Shown in pieces: positions 1 through 7,389 of a stretch of 40,118 bases of DNA. This DNA comes from Microcaldota archaeon. Its GTDB lineage: Archaea > Micrarchaeota > Micrarchaeia > Micrarchaeales > Micrarchaeaceae. The number at the start of each line of letters is the position of its first letter. Positions within the stretch are counted from its first letter, which is position 1. Location: the NCBI GenBank assembly GCA_021828155.1, contig JAKAST010000005.1:1-40118 (forward strand). The letters run 5' to 3'. The notes under the pieces are model-generated. The model was not told the DNA's origin. It searched no databases and saw nothing but the letters and a program-made list of their open reading frames with translations. Position numbers and translations under genes: made by a program.

Positions 1-67
1 TTAATAGAGGCGCAGAAACAGTTTATAAAGAACAAGAAGTATTGGTCTGTGACGTGATTGTGATTCC

Positions 68-835
68 ATGCTTTACCTTATAGGTGTTGGGCTTGCCGAT
101 GGGGACGTGCCGATAGCTGCACTTGACGTGTGCAGGCGTTGCACCATCTACGCTGATACATACACCAGCCTCATGGACGATAAACGCCTGGATTACCTGG
201 AGGGCCTGTTCGAGAAGAAAATTCCGAAACTGAGCAGGTCGGATTTGGAGGAGAACGCTTCGGTTCTGATTGAGCGTGCCGCGCACGAAGACATAGCCGT
301 GTTGGTCGGTGGAGATCCGCTCACGGCCACTACACACAAGATACTCTTCATAGCCGCCAGAAATGCGGGCGTGACGCTCAAGATAGTGCACGCGAGCTCC
401 GTTTTGTCGGCTGTAATTGGTGAGAGCGGCCTTGATTTCTATAGGTTTGGTGCAGTATGCACAGTGCCGAGATGGGGCCCAAACTATAAGCCTGTATCAT
501 TCTACGAGACTATAGAGAGAAATATTAGGGACAATCTCCACAGTGTGGTGCTGCTGGATTACGACGCTGCGAATAGCTCGTCTATACCATTGCAGGAGGC
601 ATTGGACGTGATAGATGCGGCTGAACAGCACTATAGGCATGGTATATTGGTCAAAGAAAAAATTGTTTTAGTCATGCACAATCTAGGGCGCGACGATCAG
701 TCAGTTTCAGTGCTCAGCCTCAGTGATGCTAGAGCGCTAAAGTTTAATAATGGCGTGACCTCAATAATAGTGCCTGCAAAAATTACCGACGTGGAGCGTG
801 AGTCCATAGCAGGCATGCATGGTGTCAGTGCATGA
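68..835 (+). CDS. dphB: Diphthine synthase
   Basis: S-adenosylmethionine-dependent methyltransferase that methylates the 3-amino-3-carboxypropyl group on the modified histidine of elongation factor 2 during diphthamide synthesis. The 255-residue length is normal for archaeal DphB. Seen: the tetrapyrrole-methylase-type N-terminus (MLYLIGVGL), the YADTYTS segment at about residues 28-34, the GGDPLTATTH loop at 81-90, and the region ending in YRFGAVCTVP near 125-134. A TATA-like box (about 22-30) lies upstream of the ATG. The stop overlaps the start of endA by 4 nt, so the two are probably co-transcribed. Identification is by recognisable family motifs. Confidence 0.93.
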   Translation: MLYLIGVGLADGDVPIAALDVCRRCTIYADTYTSLMDDKRLDYLEGLFEKKIPKLSRSDLEENASVLIERAAHEDIAVLVGGDPLTATTHKILFIAARNAGVTLKIVHASSVLSAVIGESGLDFYRFGAVCTVPRWGPNYKPVSFYETIERNIRDNLHSVVLLDYDAANSSSIPLQEALDVIDAAEQHYRHGILVKEKIVLVMHNLGRDDQSVSVLSLSDARALKFNNGVTSIIVPAKITDVERESIAGMHGVSA

Positions 836-1998
836 CCCTTGAAATATGCTATGATAGCAAGCGGAGGCGCCTGTTCGCAAAAGACCAGTCGACCATAGAC
901 ATACTAAGGAACGGCAGCATTGGCATGTATGGGAATGGGGAACTTGATTTGATAGTCGAGGAAGCGCTATATCTTGTAGACGTAAGGAAGGCTGTGTGCA
1001 CCGATGCCAGCTCGGGAGAGGCCCTGACTTTCAACGATATCGCTGAAAGGTTCATAAAGAATGGCAAGCTCATGGCCAGATACTTCACGTACAAAGACTG
1101 GAGGGATAGGGGCCTCATGATACGGCCGCCGTCGGCAGAGCTCGTTTCTGACCAAAGCGAGGCTGTTAAAAAGTACCCTGCGTCTGAGCTAAAGCTCAAG
1201 GGAGTGCACCTCGAAGGAGTATTCTTCCCGGGCGATATGACCACGGTAGTAGACGACCCGGTAGGTGGCCAGGAGATATACGAGAAGTACTGGCTAGGAC
1301 AGTTCGGGACGTACAAGGTAGCAGGGCACGGGACGCTCAACAAACTCGACGTATACGAGACGCTTTTCCTGGCTGATGCCGGAGCGCTCAAGATAAGGAA
1401 TTACTCAAGGAAGCAGGTTATGGACATTGCAATAGCCAGGCGCTCTGACTCTCAGAAGCTTTATGACGTATACAGAGACTGGCGCAGCAAGGGCTATGTC
1501 ATAAAGTCGGGATTTAAGTTTGGCACGCATTTCAGGGTATACTTCCCCGGGGCCAGTCCAGTAAAGAGCGACAGCGAATGGATACACTCAAAGCATGTAC
1601 TGCACGTATTCCCGCGCGACACCAAACTGCTGATATCTGAGTGGGCGCGTGCCATACGCGTTGCGCACTCCGTCAGGAAGACGTTCATACTTGCGATCCC
1701 GGGGAAAAGCAGGATGAAGAAGCTTGCGATAGACTATGTGCTGTACCACAGGCACAACGGCAATATAGAGGTGCCGGGCACGGACTCTCCGCGCTACGCC
1801 ATGCTCTCTTTGGGCGAGAACGAGTATATCGGGGGGAGCGAGCTCGCCGCGGTAATAAACGAGACGAAGTCCAGAAAGCTCGAACTGATAATTGCGATAG
1901 CTGACAGGGAGACCTCAGTAACGTATTACAAAGTAAGGAGGATAAGCCTGCCAAAAAGCGCTTACGAGTACTACGAAATAGACTGGATGCAGCCGTAG
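832..1998 (+). CDS. endA: tRNA-splicing endonuclease, three-unit (epsilon-2-like) form
   Basis: Cuts precursor tRNAs at bulge-helix-bulge motifs to release introns. The core has the family signature: WRSKGYVIKSGFKFG (about 217-231), FRVY with the likely catalytic Tyr237, HSKHVLHV with His252, and RVAHSVRK with Lys283. The His-Lys spacing of 31 matches the M. jannaschii enzyme. At 388 residues it is about twice a homotetrameric alpha subunit. About 160 residues precede the catalytic domain, and a further domain of about 100 residues follows Lys283, ending in ISLPKSAYEYYEIDW. This three-part layout matches the epsilon-2 enzyme reported from ARMAN archaea, which accepts relaxed splice motifs. 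An intron-bearing tRNA-His lies at 29695-29780. Assignment of the flanking units rests on length and layout, not on an alignment. Confidence 0.9.
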   Translation: MTLEICYDSKRRRLFAKDQSTIDILRNGSIGMYGNGELDLIVEEALYLVDVRKAVCTDASSGEALTFNDIAERFIKNGKLMARYFTYKDWRDRGLMIRPPSAELVSDQSEAVKKYPASELKLKGVHLEGVFFPGDMTTVVDDPVGGQEIYEKYWLGQFGTYKVAGHGTLNKLDVYETLFLADAGALKIRNYSRKQVMDIAIARRSDSQKLYDVYRDWRSKGYVIKSGFKFGTHFRVYFPGASPVKSDSEWIHSKHVLHVFPRDTKLLISEWARAIRVAHSVRKTFILAIPGKSRMKKLAIDYVLYHRHNGNIEVPGTDSPRYAMLSLGENEYIGGSELAAVINETKSRKLELIIAIADRETSVTYYKVRRISLPKSAYEYYEIDWMQP

Positions 1999-2001
1999 CT
2001 G

Positions 2002-2502
2002 TTACTGCTCCTGCGCATCAGTATGCTTGCGGTAGTCCGCGTAGCTGTTTTTAATGTGGAATGCCTCGCCAAGTATGAGCCCGGTAGTTCCAGCCAGCAG
2101 CAGTGCCACCGCAAGCAGCGCATAATGGTTTGTTGGGTACAATACCTCTATTGCGAACCTGCCGACGAAAGATGCAAGCCACAGTATCATCACGGCTGGA
2201 GAGCGCTTGTAGTAGACGATGCCACGCCTGTCTGAGAAACTGACTCCACCAGAAATCCTCAAGCCCACAATTATCCCAGCTACGAAGACAGCGGCTGCTA
2301 TAGTGACGTCTGTGAGCGTAAGCAATATTGTGGCAAGCGCCACTGCTGTGAACAAGATGTAGAAGGCCGGCAGCCTGTAGACCCGTGCTGTGCTGTACTT
2401 TGTACCCTTTGCAACTCTGTACAGCCTGAGCGTAACCACTATGGCTATCACTGCAAGCAGCACTATCCAGCCTGGCGCAGTGGCGCCATATGCCACAGCC
2501 AA
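2002..2502 (-). CDS. CcdC/DUF1453-like membrane protein
   Basis: Predicted integral membrane protein of 166 residues with about five hydrophobic segments: near residues 10-26, 47-63, 68-84, 104-122 and 126-145. The central stretch (VGLRISGGVSF, then YYKRSPAVMILW and a later Arg before the last helix) resembles CcdC/DUF1453 proteins, a family associated by name with cytochrome c maturation. No cytochrome c genes are nearby, so no function is inferred. The reading frame opens with TTG at 2502, and GTG at 2496 is an alternative. It converges on endA with a 3-nt gap and lies just downstream of tRNA-Lys on the same strand. Confidence 0.6.
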   Translation of the reverse strand: MAVAYGATAPGWIVLLAVIAIVVTLRLYRVAKGTKYSTARVYRLPAFYILFTAVALATILLTLTDVTIAAAVFVAGIIVGLRISGGVSFSDRRGIVYYKRSPAVMILWLASFVGRFAIEVLYPTNHYALLAVALLLAGTTGLILGEAFHIKNSYADYRKHTDAQEQ

Positions 2503-2522
2503 TTCAAAACCCTAAAAGTAAG

Positions 2523-2596
2523 CGGGCCCAGGGGGATTTGGACCCCCGGCATGCTGGTTAAGAGCCAGCCGCTCTACCAAACTGAGCTATGGGCCC
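2523..2596 (-). tRNA. tRNA-Lys (anticodon CUU)
   Basis: Complete cloverleaf on the minus strand. Acceptor GGGCCCA pairs with TGGGCCC, D-stem GCTC/GAGC, anticodon stem GCTGG/CCAGC with loop CTCTTAA, T-stem GGGGG/CCCCC with loop TCCAAAT, discriminator G. The anticodon CTT reads AAG (Lys). No intron is present and CCA is not encoded. It sits between the HD phosphohydrolase and the CcdC-like gene, all on the same strand. Confidence 0.96.
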
Positions 2597-2621
2597 ATCG
2601 TAGTCCTTATTTTGCGTTATA

Positions 2622-3740
2622 TTATAAAGACTTGTGGAGAGCCCGCCTCGCACGCGCAATATTGGCCGGACTGCATGCAACGACAACTATGCTGCGCTTA
2701 TTAAGCATTTCTAGAAGGGCGTTGAACAACGGCGATATTTTGCTCAAACTGCCGATCTTGCCACCGTCTCTGTCTACTACAGTTACATCGTCGCTCCCAC
2801 CCTTGAATGTTTTTATCTCAACGATGTAATCGTTGCGGTCTATCCCTGCCTTCTCGAGTGCGCCCTCAAGCTCCCCTTTAGTCAGATGGCCATCCAAACT
2901 GTCTAGGTAATATGCCCGCTTGAAAAGTTTCCTTTCGGCCACCATGCTGGCGAGCTTCGAGCCGCTTCTCGAGTTTATTAGTGTGCTCATGAGCTGGCTG
3001 TCGGTCAACCTCGACGCCGCGCTTGCTTCTATCTCGCCGTTGTCTATGCATGCTTCTAACGCCTTGCAGAGCATGCTTGCAGCTATCACGGAAGTGTGGT
3101 GGAAATATACCGAAGAGAGCATGTAGTACCTTGCGATGAGCATTGATTCTGCGCCGTCTATGCTGTTCAGACGCACTGCAGGCATTCCATGCAGGTTTGT
3201 AAGCCCGTTCCTGATTCGTGTGTAATCTATTATGCCGTACGCAACGCCCGTCTGGTATGCATCGCGCATAAGATAGTCGAGCCTGTCCGAGCCGAGCGGA
3301 CCCGTTATAACTGCACCTCTGCCGATGCCACGGAAGTAGCCTAGCGTCTTCTTCAGAGATAGGCCTGATGCCTGTATAACGTCGCGTATTGCCGATGCCC
3401 TTATCATATCGTAGCCTATCTGTTCATGAGACTTGTGGAGGTACTTGATAAACACCTGCTCAGTCTGGTGCGAGAAAGGAGTATGGCCAATGTCGTGTAG
3501 CAGTCCCGCGATCGATAGCTCTTGATCCGTTTCGCCGTATAATCTGTCTGATATGTCCTTTGTAATTTTCATTGTGCCAAGCGAGTGCTCAAATCTTGTG
3601 CCGTTTGCACCTGGATACACTAAGTTTGAAAATCCGAGCTGTGATATGCTGCGCAGCCTTTGGAATTCGGGGAGGTCTATAACTTTCTCTTCAAGCTCTG
3701 TGACCTGTATGTCGTTTAGGACCGGGTCCCTGATGTACAA
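2622..3740 (-). CDS. HD-superfamily phosphohydrolase (COG1078 type)
   Basis: Metal-dependent HD-domain phosphohydrolase related to dNTP triphosphohydrolases; the true substrate is unknown. Seen in order: N-terminal RDPVLNDIQV, LPEFQRLRSISQLG (about 23-36), TRFEHSLGTM with His52, LLHDIGHTPFSH (about 80-91) with the HD pair at His82-Asp83, and GSDRLDYLMRDA near residue 165, all typical of the COG1078 group. The start is TTG, because a GGTGAT Shine-Dalgarno-like sequence lies 3 nt upstream and no ATG in frame fits. It starts 13 nt after the VKOR stop, suggesting co-transcription. Confidence 0.85.
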   Translation of the reverse strand: MYIRDPVLNDIQVTELEEKVIDLPEFQRLRSISQLGFSNLVYPGANGTRFEHSLGTMKITKDISDRLYGETDQELSIAGLLHDIGHTPFSHQTEQVFIKYLHKSHEQIGYDMIRASAIRDVIQASGLSLKKTLGYFRGIGRGAVITGPLGSDRLDYLMRDAYQTGVAYGIIDYTRIRNGLTNLHGMPAVRLNSIDGAESMLIARYYMLSSVYFHHTSVIAASMLCKALEACIDNGEIEASAASRLTDSQLMSTLINSRSGSKLASMVAERKLFKRAYYLDSLDGHLTKGELEGALEKAGIDRNDYIVEIKTFKGGSDDVTVVDRDGGKIGSLSKISPLFNALLEMLNKRSIVVVACSPANIARARRALHKSL

Positions 3741-3753
3741 TTTATCACCATAG

Positions 3754-4158
3754 CTATACCCTCATGGCCCCAGCGTACACTGTCACGAGGAACAGTATTA
3801 TTGCTATGTCGAGCGTAGTGCAGTATATACAAGCTCTGCCCAAAAGGTACTGGGCTGTGAACGAGTATGCCACGCCAGCTGCACCAAGTAAGTACCACAC
3901 CGGAGCAACGATCCTAACGCTCCTGGCTGATTTGTAGATGAACAGGAAGAGCATTACAGCCGTCCATATCAGCCCCAACACAGCGAGCGGGATGCCCAGC
4001 ACAATTGAGTACTGGCTGCCCAGCACTGCTGTGCAGTTTATCACTGCAATATTGGGACAAACGAGCGGCGCGCCTCCGAAGTGCTCTGCAGTAAGGTACG
4101 CCGAATCCGCAAGGGCTATTAGTAGAATGGCCAATGCGGCAGCCTCGATCTTTTTCAC
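3754..4158 (-). CDS. Vitamin K epoxide reductase (VKOR) family protein
   Basis: Membrane thiol oxidoreductase. Bacterial and archaeal VKOR homologues reoxidise DsbA-like proteins to support disulfide formation outside the cytoplasm. From the GTG start the protein has 134 residues and four hydrophobic segments. The loop cysteine pair is Cys34/Cys42 (VCPNIAVINC) and the active-site CIYC is at 110-113; VLGIPLAVLGLIW is also typical. The frame stays open upstream to 4272, but GTG 4158 is preferred. It begins the first membrane helix, and a TATA box (4181-4190) lies about 27 nt upstream, as expected for a leaderless message. No DsbA-like partner is visible here. Confidence 0.88.
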   Translation of the reverse strand: MKKIEAAALAILLIALADSAYLTAEHFGGAPLVCPNIAVINCTAVLGSQYSIVLGIPLAVLGLIWTAVMLFLFIYKSARSVRIVAPVWYLLGAAGVAYSFTAQYLLGRACIYCTTLDIAIILFLVTVYAGAMRV

Positions 4159-4180
4159 GATAAGATTTGCTAGCCGAAGA

Positions 4181-4190
4181 GTTATAAATT
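4181..4190 (-). promoter_or_regulatory. TATA box for the VKOR gene
   Basis: On the minus strand the sequence reads AATTTATAAC, centred about 27 nt upstream of the GTG at 4158. The spacing predicts that transcription starts at the start codon. This is the main argument for the short VKOR start. Confidence 0.65.
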
Positions 4191-4258
4191 TATGGAGCGG
4201 GTTGTTCCTAATTATTAACGGGTTTGCCGAAGCAGTATGAGCGCAGTAGTATGATTCG

Positions 4259-5311
4259 TCAGTATAACACACTTATGCCGCGGTCCATGAAAAGCTCTGG
4301 CTGCTTGCCGATCACAGGAATCTTGGTACCACAGCCATTGCACCTGTTGCTCGAATCTAGATTCCAACCTTTTATCGTGTATCCGCTGCGCTCTATTACG
4401 ACTTTGCCGCATGATGGACAGTAGGTATGTGCGTATTTTGTGCCGGACACATTGCCTATGTAGACATAATTGAGCCCCTCCTCTTTAGCCGCATCATGAT
4501 GCTTTTGAAGCGTTTCTATAGGGGTATATGGATAATCCAGCATCTTGTAATCAGGATAGAACCTGGTGAACTGGAGCGGCGTGTCTGGCCCCAGGTTTTC
4601 GCGGATCCACCTTGCCAGCCCGTGGCATGCTGCAAGGGAGTCGCCAGCCCGCGGCACGATAAGGTCGGTAATCTCTATGTGTATGCCTGCCCGCTTCATC
4701 TCGATAAGCGCTTCCTTCACCGGTTCATTTGAGGTGACCATCTCGTATTTGTTTGAGAATATACGCTCGCCGTTGCCCTTGAAGTCAACCACAACCGCAT
4801 CAATCTTGCCCTTCATCAGGGATATGGTTTCTTTAGTCATGAAGCCGTTGCTTATGAATGTGGTGAACAGGCCGCGCTTATGGGCCAACTCCGCCACATC
4901 TAGAGCGAACTCTATGAATATGGTGGGCTCATTGTAGGTAAACGCTATCCCTTGGGCATGCTGGGTTATTGCGGTGTCGACTACCTGCGCGGGTGTCATC
5001 TCAATTCCAGAGATTTCGCGCTCCTTTGATATGTTGTGGTTCTGGCAGAACAGGCAGCCAAAGTTACATGAGGACGTGCCTATGCCAAGAACGTACGTGC
5101 CTGGCATGAAATGGTTGAAGGGCTTCTTTTCTATTGGATCGACCTGCATGGCGGATATGACGCCATAGCTCATCAGCATCAGTTTGCCTCCGATATTCTT
5201 GCGTATGAAGCAGAATCCGCCTGAGCCCTCCGGGATTGAGCATCGCCGAGCACATGCTGTGCAGACGACCCTGTTGCCGCTTCTGCGCCATAGCTTGGCA
5301 GGCTTCATCAT
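4259..5311 (-). CDS. amrS: AmmeMemoRadiSam system radical SAM enzyme
   Basis: Radical SAM protein of the COG1180 group, similar to the widespread but poorly understood AmmeMemoRadiSam enzyme. The 4Fe-4S-binding CxxxCxxC is at Cys82, Cys86 and Cys89 (CNFGCLFC). N-terminal cysteines 17, 20, 24 and 34 and a C-terminal zinc-ribbon-like CPSC...CNGC are also present. Other family blocks are DPIEKKPFNHF, FTYNEPTIFIEF and DFKGN. The usual AMMECR1 and Memo partners are not in the window. The 350-residue length is typical. ATG 5311 has a TATA element centred about 26 nt upstream, consistent with a leaderless transcript. Confidence 0.88.
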   Translation of the reverse strand: MMKPAKLWRRSGNRVVCTACARRCSIPEGSGGFCFIRKNIGGKLMLMSYGVISAMQVDPIEKKPFNHFMPGTYVLGIGTSSCNFGCLFCQNHNISKEREISGIEMTPAQVVDTAITQHAQGIAFTYNEPTIFIEFALDVAELAHKRGLFTTFISNGFMTKETISLMKGKIDAVVVDFKGNGERIFSNKYEMVTSNEPVKEALIEMKRAGIHIEITDLIVPRAGDSLAACHGLARWIRENLGPDTPLQFTRFYPDYKMLDYPYTPIETLQKHHDAAKEEGLNYVYIGNVSGTKYAHTYCPSCGKVVIERSGYTIKGWNLDSSNRCNGCGTKIPVIGKQPELFMDRGISVLY

Positions 5312-5330
5312 AATACAGCATTACCCCTAG

Positions 5331-5342
5331 GTAATATTTATC
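5331..5342 (-). promoter_or_regulatory. TATA box for the radical SAM gene
   Basis: The minus strand reads GATAAATATTAC, about 26 nt upstream of ATG 5311, which places the predicted transcript start at or next to the start codon. Confidence 0.6.
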
Positions 5343-5475
5343 CCTTTTCTGGGCTGGTTTTTACTCAATTTCAACCGCAATACACCGGCTTACCAAAAGG
5401 GTTTTAAATGTAAAATCCCAATTGATTTTAAGGCGATAATTAGGGGTTGCTTCGCATCTTTGCCTAGTTGATAAA

Positions 5476-7380
5476 ATGAGCGATAACAGTTATAGCGCTA
5501 AAGATATTGTTGTGCTTTCTGGACCCCTCGGGGTGAGGAAAAGGCCAGCAATGTACATAGGCTCGACTGGCAGCGCGGGCTATCTTCACTTGCTTTATGA
5601 GGTGCTGGACAACGCAGTGGACGAATTCCTTGCGGGTTATTGCAAGAAAATACGCATAACGCTGACCAGAGAGGACGACATGGATGTGGCGGAAGTTGTC
5701 GATGACGGCCGAGGCATACCTGTGGACATCATGCCGAAGGAGGACAGGCCGGCGCTTGAGGTGATAATGACATCGCTGCATGCAGGCGCCAAGTTCAATA
5801 ACAACGCTTACAAGGTATCAGGCGGGCTGCATGGAGTCGGATTGACTGTGGTCAACGCGCTTTCCGAATATGTCGATGTCACTGTGAGTAGGGACGGCAA
5901 AACATACAGACAGCAGTTCGCTAGGGGTGTGCCTGCCACTCAGCTTAAGGAGATCGGCGGTCAGAGCAACACCAGCGGGACTACAATACGCTTCAAACCT
6001 GATTCTGAGATATTCTCTGTGCATAGGTTCGACACTATAGCCCTGATGGAAAGGCTCCACGACCTTTCATTCCTGTGCCCCGGCCTTCACATATACCTGA
6101 CGGATTCCAGAGAGGGGCAGGGCTCTGCAATCGAATACGTATCAAAAAACGGGTTTACTGACTTTCTAGAATTCATCAGGAACGGCAGAACTGCGCTCAC
6201 CAAGCCCATCATAATATCGAAGGGCGTAGATTCCATAAGCGTAGACGTGGCGCTGCAGTACGTAGACTCATATAGCGAGGAGGTACTTTCATTCGTAAAC
6301 AAGATAAAGACACCGGAGGGCGGAACGCACATTGCTGGATTCAGGGCTGCGCTAACTAGGGCGATAACGAACTATATCCAGAAGAACGCGAAGAAGGAGC
6401 TGCCCGAGATAGAAGGCGAGGACACTCGGGAGGGCCTTGTCGCAATAGTTTCGGTGCTTATGCAGAACCCAGAATTTGAGGGACAGACCAAGGAAAAGTT
6501 GGGCAACGCGACGATAAAGACGGTGCTGGAGAACTCAGTGTACACGCAGCTCTCGTATTACCTAGACGAAAATCCAAGCGAAGCGGAAAGGATACTTGCC
6601 AAGGTGTCGAAGAGCGCCGAGGCCCGTGAGGCCGCCAGGAGAGCACGGGAGCTGGCGCGGAAGAAGAGCGTGTTCGACAGCGCTGTACTGCCAGGCAAGC
6701 TGTCAGATTGCATAGAGACCGATCCGGAGAAGTCCGAGATTTTCATAGTTGAGGGCAACAGCGCTGGCGGCTCGAGCAAGCAGGGGCGCGACAGGGCTTA
6801 CCAGGCGATACTGCCGCTGCGCGGCAAGGTGCTCAACGTTGAGAAGGCCTCGACAGAAAAGATATTCGGCAATGCTGAGCTGCACACCATGGTTACAGCG
6901 TTCGGCACGGGGATAAAAGAGAGCTTCAACGCGCAGAACCTTAGGTACGGCAAGATAATCCTGCTTGCAGATGCGGACGTAGACGGCAGCCACATAAAGA
7001 CCCTGCTACTGACCTTTTTCTACAGGTATCTCAGACCGTTGGTTGAGCAGGGCCATGTGTACATAGCGCAACCACCGCTATACAGGATAACTGACGGAAG
7101 AGACGTTAAATATGCGTACAGCGATGCCGAGCTCAACAATGCTATGCACGCCACTGGAGGCAAGGCGGAGGTTCAGCGTTACAAGGGTCTTGGCGAGATG
7201 AACCCCGAGCAGCTCTGGAGCACAACTATGGATCCCTCGAAGCGCATACTGAAGAAGGTCATGGTCAAGGACGTAGAGCTCGCAAATACTATGTTCGAAA
7301 TACTCATGGGCGTCGACGTTGAAAGGCGCAGGAAGTTCCTAGAGGAGCACTCTACAGAGGTGTCGTTCCTCGACGTGTGA
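5476..7380 (+). CDS. gyrB: DNA gyrase subunit B
   Basis: ATPase subunit of type IIA topoisomerase, introducing negative supercoils with GyrA. Seen: GHKL ATPase motifs YEVLDNAVDE (Glu42, Asn46), DDGRGIPVD, GGLHGVGLTVVNALSE; transducer region around GGTHIAGFR; TOPRIM motif EGNSAGGSSKQGRDR with Glu426, and DADVDGSHI (Asp499/501/503); C-terminal RYKGLGEM. At 634 residues it matches the short bacterial form, without the insert of the E. coli protein. EGDSAGG is the usual TOPRIM sequence; here residue 428 is Asn, at the position of E. coli Asp426. T-rich promoter-like sequence lies at about 5402-5432. gyrA follows 9 nt later. Gyrase in archaea is generally attributed to transfer from bacteria. Confidence 0.97.
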   Translation: MSDNSYSAKDIVVLSGPLGVRKRPAMYIGSTGSAGYLHLLYEVLDNAVDEFLAGYCKKIRITLTREDDMDVAEVVDDGRGIPVDIMPKEDRPALEVIMTSLHAGAKFNNNAYKVSGGLHGVGLTVVNALSEYVDVTVSRDGKTYRQQFARGVPATQLKEIGGQSNTSGTTIRFKPDSEIFSVHRFDTIALMERLHDLSFLCPGLHIYLTDSREGQGSAIEYVSKNGFTDFLEFIRNGRTALTKPIIISKGVDSISVDVALQYVDSYSEEVLSFVNKIKTPEGGTHIAGFRAALTRAITNYIQKNAKKELPEIEGEDTREGLVAIVSVLMQNPEFEGQTKEKLGNATIKTVLENSVYTQLSYYLDENPSEAERILAKVSKSAEAREAARRARELARKKSVFDSAVLPGKLSDCIETDPEKSEIFIVEGNSAGGSSKQGRDRAYQAILPLRGKVLNVEKASTEKIFGNAELHTMVTAFGTGIKESFNAQNLRYGKIILLADADVDGSHIKTLLLTFFYRYLRPLVEQGHVYIAQPPLYRITDGRDVKYAYSDAELNNAMHATGGKAEVQRYKGLGEMNPEQLWSTTMDPSKRILKKVMVKDVELANTMFEILMGVDVERRRKFLEEHSTEVSFLDV

Positions 7381-7389
7381 GGTGTGCGG

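Noticed and set aside
1-67. TTAATAG at the left edge as the end of a previous gene
   Set aside because: Too little sequence to support any gene. The stretch is best read as the dphB promoter region.
849-1391. 180-codon minus-strand frame opposite endA
   Set aside because: Shadow of endA with unlikely composition and no motif.
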